From contig JAJUBI010000006.1 in the NCBI GenBank assembly GCA_022419385.1, positions 682,001 to 746,000 on the forward strand: 64,000 nucleotides of DNA, given 5' to 3'. Position numbers and translations under genes: made by a program. This DNA is from Paraconiothyrium sp. Pb-2020. Lineage: Eukaryota; Ascomycota; Dothideomycetes; Pleosporales; Didymosphaeriaceae. Shown piece by piece: positions 56,390-64,000 of the stretch (positions are counted from its first letter, which is position 1; each line of letters opens with the position of its first letter). The notes under the pieces are model-generated. The model ran no database searches, had not been told where the DNA came from, and saw nothing but the letters and a program-made list of their open reading frames with translations.

Positions 56390-56821
56390 GAATATTTACA
56401 TATTTAATTGCCAGCTTGCTTCTCCCACTTGAGTCTTGTGATACACCAGTGAACCTGCGACAAGCATATCTAACACAGAGTGGGCCAATAACTGGCGAGA
56501 CTTCCTGTAGTGGCCTTCCACTGCAATCTACCGGTTTAGTTTCTTCTGACACGCGCGTTATCTGGTAGAGATGAGTTCCATAGCTTCCTGGGTAGTCGTG
56601 GTAGTTTCTATGTTGAGCGGGGTGAGTAGCGCTAGTGATAGTGGCAATTTCGAAAAGGAAGGCTTCCCCCAGGTGCAGAGCCGCGACCCACTTCCTCCGG
56701 TATCTTCACATAGGAATCCAAAGCTACCCCGCCCTAACGATCAAAGTATACCGAAATCGCTGAGAGAGTAATTAAAGGAGTAGCGATATGGCCTGCTACG
56801 TACTCTATACCTTTCTTCGTC
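56390..56821. other. Intergenic, no feature seen
   Basis: About 430 bases between the two dehydrogenase genes; no supported gene. Confidence 0.5.
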
Positions 56822-57739
56822 ATGTCAAACTCTGTTGCTACTTCAAGAGCTCGCCTTGAGCAAGTTGCGAACCAAATCGAGCCCCAGAAATCTTCAGGAT
56901 CCAGAAAGAGCACAATGGACGTTCCTGGGTTTGCTCTCATCACCGGAGCAGCTTCCGGAATTGGACAGGCGTGCGCAAAGGCCTTTGCACAGGAAGGAGC
57001 TGCAGGCATTGCGCTGCTCGATCTCAACCGTGAAGCCCTCGCACAAGTCAAGGACGCTATACTTGCAGCAACTGAGCAAGACGACAGCATCCGAACAGTG
57101 CCACTACGGATCGAAACCTACGCTGTCGATGTATCAAACGAACAAGATGTCACACGAGCTGTCAACCAAGCGGCGCAAACATTTGGCCGACTAGACTATG
57201 TTGTAAACGCAGCAGGGATAGCGATCAAGCATCAAGGAGGCGCTGCATTCGCTGAGACGCAAGACTGGCAAAAGGTTCTCGATATCAACCTCAATGGCAC
57301 ATTCTTCGTCCTTCGCGCCGCAGCCCAGATCATGCTGAAGCAGGATCCTATTCTGTCCTCAATTGATGGCAGGCCCCTTCAACGCGGATCCATTGTGAAT
57401 TTCAGCTCCATTCAAGGTGTTGTTGGTATTACGCTGTCTACAGCCTATACCGTATCGAAGCACGCTGTCATGGGTCTTACGCGCACAGCGTCAGAGGACT
57501 ATGCCGCCCAAGGATTGCGAGTCAATGCCATATGTCCGGGTTACACAGAGACCCCAATGACGACCAAGAATCCAGCTGTGAAGAAAGCGATGGACGAGCG
57601 TATACAGACAGCGGTACCAATGCAGAGGATGGGCAATCCAAGAGAGATTGCTGACGGTGTGTTGTATCTGGCTGGTGGAAGGAGCAGTTTTGTTACTGGG
57701 AGCGCGTTGATGGTTGACGGAGGATATACTTCACGGTAG
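56822..57739 (+). CDS. Short-chain dehydrogenase/reductase, second
   Basis: A single exon of 305 aa. About 35 extra residues precede the SDR core; an internal ATG (MDVPGFALITGAASGIG) could also be used. Motifs are TGAASGIG, LLDLN after beta2, NAAG, the Ser region NFSSIQGVVG, and YTVSK as the catalytic YxxxK. CPGYTETPM and the end GSALMVDGGY complete a classical fold. The acidic residue after beta2 (Asp in LLDLN) points to NAD(H). It is intronless while its neighbour has three introns, so the pair did not arise by simple recent tandem duplication. It could work with the monooxygenase at 48-49.7 kb by making or using ketones, but that is inference. Confidence 0.92.
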   Translation: MSNSVATSRARLEQVANQIEPQKSSGSRKSTMDVPGFALITGAASGIGQACAKAFAQEGAAGIALLDLNREALAQVKDAILAATEQDDSIRTVPLRIETYAVDVSNEQDVTRAVNQAAQTFGRLDYVVNAAGIAIKHQGGAAFAETQDWQKVLDINLNGTFFVLRAAAQIMLKQDPILSSIDGRPLQRGSIVNFSSIQGVVGITLSTAYTVSKHAVMGLTRTASEDYAAQGLRVNAICPGYTETPMTTKNPAVKKAMDERIQTAVPMQRMGNPREIADGVLYLAGGRSSFVTGSALMVDGGYTSR

Positions 57740-58116
57740 AGCTTACTCTGGGAATAAGCGCGGCCCCATTCGGGATAGGCAAGGTTGCACCTGGGTAATT
57801 TATTGCGATGCGAAAGGCAGCTTATTGGCTCAAGCGCTGGGTACCATGTTCGCGTAACTACGCCCTTAGCCTCGCCCTCTGCCGCCCTTCTGAAGATACT
57901 CCAAACCAACACGAACGATAGGTTTAATTTCGGAAACTTTTGTGTTTCACTTCCCTCTAAGATTGTTGCAGCCTCGTATGACTGATTTTGAATCGAGGCT
58001 AGGGCCTTGACCACGATTGTGAAACTAGGCACCTACAAAAGACCAAGTTTACCACAAAACACATTTGCACCCATCTCATCAAAGTCCTAACTTTCAGCTA
58101 GAGCGCAGTATCAACC
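57740..58116. other. Intergenic, no feature seen
   Basis: About 380 bases between two plus-strand genes; it must contain the acyltransferase promoter. No clear core element. Confidence 0.5.
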
Positions 58117-59568
58117 ATGAAGGACTTTCATTTGTCGTTTCTAGACCAGACCATGCTCCGCATGTACGTTCGTCATCTACTCTTTTTTGAGTTCCCGGAC
58201 CCTGTACACCTCGAAGACGCCGTCGATGCCTTAAAAGCTGGATTGGCGGCAACAGTTCGTCAGGTTCCATTTCTTACCGGTACCGTCAGACTGTCAGATG
58301 CAGAAACAGGCCGCCTTGCTCTACGATACCCCGAATCGCCGTCCGATGAGCTCATCAACCAAATGTTCACTATCAGCTATGCCCAGGCTGGAAACCCGGA
58401 TTTGGAGTACACCAAGATGGAGAAAGAGGGATTTGCACCGTTGCCGGTGTGGCGTGACGTGTTCTGTCCGAGCCTTTTGAGAAATCATCCCGGACTTGAC
58501 GATGAGTATGCCGCAGGACTGATCAGCTTTAAGAAAGAACTACCAGTACCTGCTTTGGCAGCGCAAGCAACTTTCGTGCGCGGTGGGCTAGTTTTAAGCG
58601 TATATTCGCAACACAACGTAATTGACGGAAGCGGAACTGCGCAACTGTACAAGATTTGGAGCAATCATACCCGATTACGCGGCTTCAGTACTGCACCAAA
58701 TGTCGATCAAGGTTATCGCGTCAGCTTGAACTCTCAGAGGATATTGTTCGACGGTCTCGCAGAAGGTGCCGAAGGTAGCGACTACCCCGACGTTCGATTT
58801 CCGGGCACGCCGCGAAGCACTCCTTTGCTCCGCGAAGAACCATATAAGCTCGCCTCAAAAATATTTGTGTTCCCAGCCGCGACTATATCTGAACTTGCCA
58901 CGACGCTGTCATCGACAACAAGCAAGCCCATATCGAGCTTCGTCGCATTAATTTCTCTAATCTGGACGAACGTCACGCTTGCGCGATCATCTGCTCTGGC
59001 AGACAAGAAAATACACAGCACAATGCTGGATATGGCCTTCGACCACAGAAGGAATCTTCATGAGCATTTTAAAGATTCATACATGGGTAATTGTGTTACT
59101 GGGATCCAGGCATCGGCCCCGGTATCTGCCATGCTTTTCAAGACCTCTGACGATTCTGTGTATGGGGAACAACTTGCCCCAATTGCCTCCATCGTTTCGG
59201 ACAAGCTTTCCACTATCACGCTAGACTTCTTAAAAGCTCGGCTGAACTTATTCTCACGGACACCTAGCTCCTGGCGACTTCGCAGTCATGCCGATGTACA
59301 AAACGGGCCCGACCTGTTCGTCACGAGCTGGATGCATATCGGAACCAATTGTGCTTGGAAGATACCAGGAACAACAACTGAAGGTCCAGTCGCGATCAGG
59401 AAACCGCAGTCTCACATTGAAGGGCTCATTCACATTTTGCCAAAGCTGAGGATCGAGAATGGGTTCCCAGCCTTGGATGTCCTTGTTTGTTTGGAGGAGT
59501 GGGAGATGGAGAGAGTTGTGAGGAGATTGGAGGGTGAGAGATGGGCTGTGAGGGTCATAAATGCATGA
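58117..59568 (+). CDS. BAHD/Tri101-like acyltransferase
   Basis: An intronless gene of 483 aa. The catalytic HxxxD motif is HNVIDG at 166-171, inside LVLSVYSQHNVIDGSGTAQL. The N-terminus (LSFLDQTMLRMYVRHLLFFE) and the block ATVRQVPFLTGTV are typical of fungal transferase-family proteins related to trichothecene 3-O-acetyltransferase and plant BAHD enzymes. These move acyl groups from CoA to alcohols or amines. The usual second motif DFGWG is not seen in that form; the corresponding region reads FVTSWMHIGTNCAWKIPG. It could modify a secondary metabolite or detoxify an external compound. The P450 pseudogene converges with it; the two 3' ends are 58 bases apart. Confidence 0.88.
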   Translation: MKDFHLSFLDQTMLRMYVRHLLFFEFPDPVHLEDAVDALKAGLAATVRQVPFLTGTVRLSDAETGRLALRYPESPSDELINQMFTISYAQAGNPDLEYTKMEKEGFAPLPVWRDVFCPSLLRNHPGLDDEYAAGLISFKKELPVPALAAQATFVRGGLVLSVYSQHNVIDGSGTAQLYKIWSNHTRLRGFSTAPNVDQGYRVSLNSQRILFDGLAEGAEGSDYPDVRFPGTPRSTPLLREEPYKLASKIFVFPAATISELATTLSSTTSKPISSFVALISLIWTNVTLARSSALADKKIHSTMLDMAFDHRRNLHEHFKDSYMGNCVTGIQASAPVSAMLFKTSDDSVYGEQLAPIASIVSDKLSTITLDFLKARLNLFSRTPSSWRLRSHADVQNGPDLFVTSWMHIGTNCAWKIPGTTTEGPVAIRKPQSHIEGLIHILPKLRIENGFPALDVLVCLEEWEMERVVRRLEGERWAVRVINA

Positions 59569-59625
59569 GAAGAATCTCAGTGACTTACTACTCACACTCA
59601 TTGATCAACGTCTAACAGTGTAATC

Positions 59626-61364
59626 TTAAAGGGCGACAATGCGCACAGGGAATCCACCCACTGGATGCGCTGAGCCTAGCTGTACTTGATACGCTCTTTC
59701 TCCATCGATTGTCTTGACGCCCTTGGGCTTGTTTATCTGGTCGAACTTTTCAAAGGCTTTTTTTTAGATCGAAGTCACGGACCGTGAGAGCAAGTACGAA
59801 TTTCATCTCTGTCATTGCAAGTTCTGTTCCGATGCATGCTCGTGGTCCCAACTCGAAAGGACGCCATGCGCTTTTCTTTGGTCGAAGCTCCTCAGGGCGC
59901 TCTTGAACGGTAAGGAAACGTTCGGGAATGAACTCATTCACACGAGGCCACCAAAGTGAACTATGGTGAAGGCCATGATGGACTGCCCATAAAAGACAGC
60001 GCTCTGTTGGGAAGCGTTGTCCAGTAGAGTCTGTCAGGATGAAGTTCTTCACCACACCTCGGGCTGCTGAGACAACGGGGAAGAGTCGAAGGGTCTCTTT
60101 GATGACGGCAAGAGTGTACGTGAGGCAGTTCAATAATTATGGGTCATTTGACAATATAGACGCAGCCTGGTCTGTTTCGGGGCCAAGTACGCTGTTGATT
60201 TCAGCGCGTATCTTGGTCATGGCTTGAGGATCGCGCGACAACAAGAGCCAGCAGTAGCACATCGTCGTGGATGCAGCATCATGACCTGCGAATATAAAGG
60301 CTTTCATCTGGCTTCGCGCGTACTTTCTGAACACGGCATCAATCCGGCTTTTGCCCTGACTGCAATCGCGTCCTTCGGACTCATAGCCAGCTAAAGCGAG
60401 ATCTACGATAGTCTTGCTATTCGAGTCCCCTTGTCTCGTGCCGTATCTTTCATCAAGGTTGCGATCAATGTATTTATCCATTATCCTTCGGTTGTTCCAC
60501 ATGTGGAAATAGCGCATGGGATTGATGAGTATCCAAATGCCCATCTCTAGCCCAAAATGCTGCCCACTGTCTTTGGTGCAGCAAGGCAGAGATCCACGGA
60601 CTAGGCTGGCCTTGGGTGTTGAGTTTTTGCAGATCAGCAGATGCTCGATATTAGTGTTTCAAACGTGGTCTCATAGTGCAACTCTACCGATCACATCAAT
60701 CAAGAGACCGAGGGTGTGCTTTCTCGAAGGAGAACATCTTCTCATCACGTGCTCTATGAAACAAGTCTTGACAAAAGACCGCTAGCTCTTCTACAATTGT
60801 GGGTACAAGGGTCTGCATGTGTGCAGCCGAAAACCCAGGATTGAACAGCCGCCTCCAGAACTTCCAGGTCTCGCCGTCGAGGCAATCAAGGTCGAAGTCC
60901 CCTGTAATAGGGTTACAGGAAGGACTTGATACCTGGATGCTTGGGGAGTAGATGATCAGCGGTGCCGAACTGCGCAATGATATCTGGATCGGTGACCATA
61001 AGCATAGGGTCGGAGAACGGCCATAGGTCAACTTAAAAGGTAGATCCAAGTGATGAATACCTCTAGCAGGTTTGATCAGCCAAGTAATGTCCATGAGCAT
61101 CTGCTAGAAGATCTCTCTAGATGCTTGCTGGAAGACCAAGGTACCTATGGTAGCCGAAGAATATGTTATGAGGCGGCATTGGCTTCTCTCGTTAGTCTCG
61201 AGTTATCTCAACCTTTGTACATTGATTCTCACCAAACCTTGCTTTTGCAACATTCGCATAGACCACCGAACGCGCCAGGCATTGCGCAGGAAGACTGTGA
61301 TCAGCACAATAACCACGCTTCCTGATACACTGACCGCCGGGGAAAGGTTTGTGTAGCGCTCCAT
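59626..61364 (-). pseudogene. Cytochrome P450 pseudogene
   Basis: The P450 outline is nearly full length. Exon 1 61364-61233 holds a membrane anchor (SGSVVIVLITVFLRN). A 50-nt intron leads to QGL|PMPPHNIFFG. Then come DPMLMVTDPDIIAQFGT, DGETWKFWRRLFNPGFS, the I-helix FAGHDAASTT, KETLRLFP of the K-helix and the heme loop FELGPRACIG. The frame is broken by in-frame stops at 61117-61119 (TAG), 61063-61065 (TAG), 61033-61035 (TAA) and 60137-60139 (TAA). Frameshifts lie near 60935, near 60715 and at the 8-T run 59758-59765; the stretch 60545-60700 is scrambled. The I-helix Thr is also Ala. The stops fit C-to-T change in CpA context, as RIP would cause. It is convergent with the acyltransferase. 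Confidence 0.87.
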
Positions 61365-62266
61365 GTTGACAGCGGTGACGGGAGATATCTTCTGTCGCAG
61401 CTGTGCATCTCAACCGTCAACGCGACTGTTACCGGTAGATGACCGAGGAAGCGAGCGGATGGAGTTGGCGCATTGAATCTGACTCTCGCACAAAGCACGC
61501 GGCATGACAAGCGATTTTGGGCCCATCGTCGGTTATGGAGAGATACACATATCTTGTAGTTCTGACAATTAGGATGTGGCTCGATCTCGCTGTGCCCTCG
61601 TTCGGAATCCGGTTCCCTGGCCCCGGTGAGTCAGGAATCACGTGTACATACATCACATGACCATGGCTTCCCGCCGCAGTCGATCCGTCAGTCCCCTCAC
61701 ATGTAACAATTTTCCTTTCCGTAAGCCTGTAACTATGGTAGCCATCCCTTAGTGCCCCCATTCTTACTATCAGGCAGTGCACAAGACATTGCGAAGGCCA
61801 AGACGACGATCTCTTGCGTCATATCTGTGGCGCATCGCACCTACTCTCTCTTTCGGCCCTTGGCTTTATCGGACATACGGCATGGCCTATCACCACGATC
61901 GTGCCTGAGGGCAGTCCCCACAATGTAGTCGGCATGCGACATACGCGAGCATTGTGGTGAGCTCCGAACGCTAGTGTCCTACTTTTGGTCAAGTCCTTTC
62001 ATCCTCTGGGACTACGAGCGGCTCGAGAGGGGTAACAGCCAGTATTCACAAACCCCCACGTAACAGCGTCCGGAAAGACAGAGCTACTATCGCGCATCTC
62101 CACCTTCTGACTTGGCTTTCCTGCGTCATTGTGCGGGCAAGCAGACAAGGGAGACAAGATGCTGATAAAGCAATTGCTCCCTATGACAATGTGGGGAGCC
62201 CGACATTTGTTCGACCCTACAAGATAGCTCGACTTCAGGAACTGACAGGGAGAAAGAAAGCAAATC
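61365..62266. other. Divergent intergenic region, no feature seen
   Basis: About 900 bases between the P450 pseudogene and the peptidase gene, with short unsupported frames only. Confidence 0.5.
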
Positions 62267-63763
62267 ATGCGCGGTTCAACACTAACAAGCACTCTCTTGG
62301 CCACCGTTGGGGTTATGGCTCAAGGCGGCGGTAGCAGCGGCGGCAACCTGTCATTGCAGCACCCCGAGCTCTTCTCGCTGCACTGGCAGATGCTAGAGCA
62401 GAATTCCACCTCAGGTTTCGAAACGCCGATGGTAGATTTCCTATCGGGTTATCTGGAAGACAAAGGTCTTACAGTGGAATTGCAACCAGTGCAAAACCCC
62501 ATCCTTGCGTATAACGTGCGGAGACAGAACATTCTTGCGTACATTGGATCTAACAGAACATGCCGATTGATTCTAAACTCCCATACGGACGTTGTTCCAC
62601 CGGTTAGTGCATCCGCACAATCCTCCCCTTTGCGATGAGCATCTGATAGCGCGGCAGTACTTTCCCCCATCTGACAACGATACTGATATTTTTGGTCGAG
62701 GGGCCAACGACGCCAAAGGCTCGATAGCCTGTCAAGTAACAGCATTCCTTGAGCTCCGCGACGCAGGTGCAATCCGCGAAGGCGATGTCTGCTTGATGTA
62801 TGACGTTGGCGAAGAACAGTATGGCGACGGAATGCGAACATTTGTTCAGTCGCTCACTTACACGCCTGAATGGATCCTTACAGGGGAGCCCACTGAGTCG
62901 TTCCAGGCGACAGGGCACAAGGGATCTATCAATATTAACGTAACTGCCATTGGCGACACAGCTCATTCGTCGGTCCCACAGTACGGCCGCAATGCGATCT
63001 TGCAGATCATGGACTTTCTGCCGCGCTTGCTGAACCTAACTAGTATATTCCCTTATGATGACTTCCAGTGAGTTTGACAAGAAGCTCTCATGTTGAGGGG
63101 TAGTCGGCCACTGACCCAATTGCACAGCGGGAATACGACCCTATCTCTATCTTCAATCAAGGGCGGTACCATCTCCAACCAGGTCGCAGATCGTGCCGAG
63201 GCCATTGTCAATTCACGAGTCAGTGTCCCAGCCAAGCAAATCTGGGACATCATAACGCAGCAAGTGGGCAATGCATCGAATATCCTTCTTTCCCGAGTCT
63301 CTGCGTCTTCTAACCCGTTGGCCATGGACGTCGTCCAGGACTGGCTCCCAAAGAAAATCATGCCGTATGGCACGGATCTCGGAGCCTGGACAGTGAACAA
63401 CACCAAGTTTTTGCTGGGTGTTGGCTCGATCGCCACAGCACATTCAGCGTACGTCTCCCAGCGTGCTTGTCCTAGCGAGTAATATCTCACCATTCGAATA
63501 GTCATGAAGTCGTATCAAAGCAGGAGATGATCAACATGGTGAGAGTCTCGAAGCCGCAGTGTGTGCGGTGCACTGACCACGTTTCTCAGGTCGGGCATTA
63601 CAAGGAGTTCGTGCAAGGCATTCTTAATGGGACATTGGTGCCCGTCAACAATGGCACGTTCCCGTCGACCTACCCACTGGAGACGAACACAGGTAATCTG
63701 ACCAAGCGAGAGATCGCAATGATGGACTATGAAGCCCGGCGGTACGGTGGATGTATGCATTGA
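62267..63763 (+). CDS. Secreted M20-family metallopeptidase
   Basis: Five exons, 62267-62606, 62650-63067, 63128-63448, 63502-63538 and 63590-63763, join in frame to 429 aa. A signal peptide ends near residue 18 (LLATVGVMA). Metal-site motifs of the M20 family are in order: NSHTDVVPP with His106 and Asp108, GRGANDAKG with the bridging Asp134, and VGEEQYGDG with Glu168-Glu169 as the general base and ligand. GHKGSININVTA opens the dimerisation lid domain. The last His ligand appears in AHEVVSKQEM. Several N-glycosylation sites support secretion. It resembles fungal carboxypeptidase/acetylornithine-deacetylase-like enzymes that trim peptides or acylated amino acids outside the cell. The donor of exon 1 is weak (GTGCAT), so that junction is less certain. 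Three amino-acid permeases nearby fit uptake of its products. Confidence 0.87.
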
Positions 63764-64000
63764 AAATGCAGCAGAGTTACTGAAGTTGTATGTTCATATT
63801 GCGTATTGTTGCTAGACAAGCAGTCAATATTACTATGCGTATGGAGTAGTCTTGAGCCATAATGCGTCCCTGTTCAATCCTTTCGGGATAATATACCCAC
63901 CATCACCAACGGCATCGGCTGTTCGTGACGGCTACTGGGTCAGTCTGACGAATTCTGCAATGAACCCCCAATAGCGCTGAAGGTACGAAAGACCGTCCCT
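63764..64000. other. 3' region of the peptidase gene to window end
   Basis: Less than 240 bases; no gene seen. Confidence 0.5.

Overview
This window is nuclear DNA of a filamentous ascomycete (Pezizomycotina). Almost every gene is interrupted by short introns of about 45-130 nt with GT...AG ends and CTAAC/CTGAC-like branch sites. The families present are typical of that group: Zn2Cys6 regulators, DHA2-type MFS pumps, NACHT/STAND proteins, a Baeyer-Villiger monooxygenase, an EthD protein and small secreted proteins. A Dothideomycete is my guess from gene style and intron size, but nothing in the window proves it.

Layout. 1-14.3 kb is mostly core genome: an SH3 membrane protein, a cysteine-rich C2H2 regulator of Zap1/ZafA type, a small protein with an N-myristoylation signal, a 14-TM MFS transporter, a DUF92/TMEM19 membrane protein and the proteasome assembly factor UMP1. 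14.8-24.3 kb is an accessory STAND (NLR-like) island, all on the minus strand. It holds a NACHT_N-NACHT-ankyrin-ZZ protein of 1276 aa, an intronless, strongly diverged ubiquitin-like gene of 82 aa, and an alpha/beta-hydrolase-NACHT protein of 852 aa without C-terminal repeats. 24.3-26.6 kb holds no gene I can support. 26.6-36.7 kb carries a prenylated UBL3-type protein, two conserved or hypothetical proteins (one with a nuclear signal and a 2EXR/F-box-like domain), two secreted proteins, and a decayed DUF1772 remnant.

37-63.8 kb is a metabolic and transport accessory region. A DHA2 MFS pump and a Zn2Cys6 regulator diverge from a promoter holding a perfect 15+5+15 palindrome. Then come two convergent APC-type amine/amino-acid permeases, an EthD protein, a Baeyer-Villiger monooxygenase, an AAT-type amino-acid permease divergent from a second Zn2Cys6 regulator, two short-chain dehydrogenases, a BAHD/Tri101-like acyltransferase, a cytochrome P450 pseudogene and a secreted M20 peptidase. 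No PKS, NRPS or terpene synthase backbone is in the window, so the tailoring-type genes either serve catabolism or belong to a cluster whose core lies outside. Three permeases and a secreted peptidase fit nitrogen scavenging.

Most exon structures were worked out by hand: splice sites were accepted only where reading frame and family similarity continued across the junction. Functions rest on motif recognition, not database searches. The most interesting unit is the diverged ubiquitin lying between two STAND receptors, one of which ends in a ZZ zinc finger.
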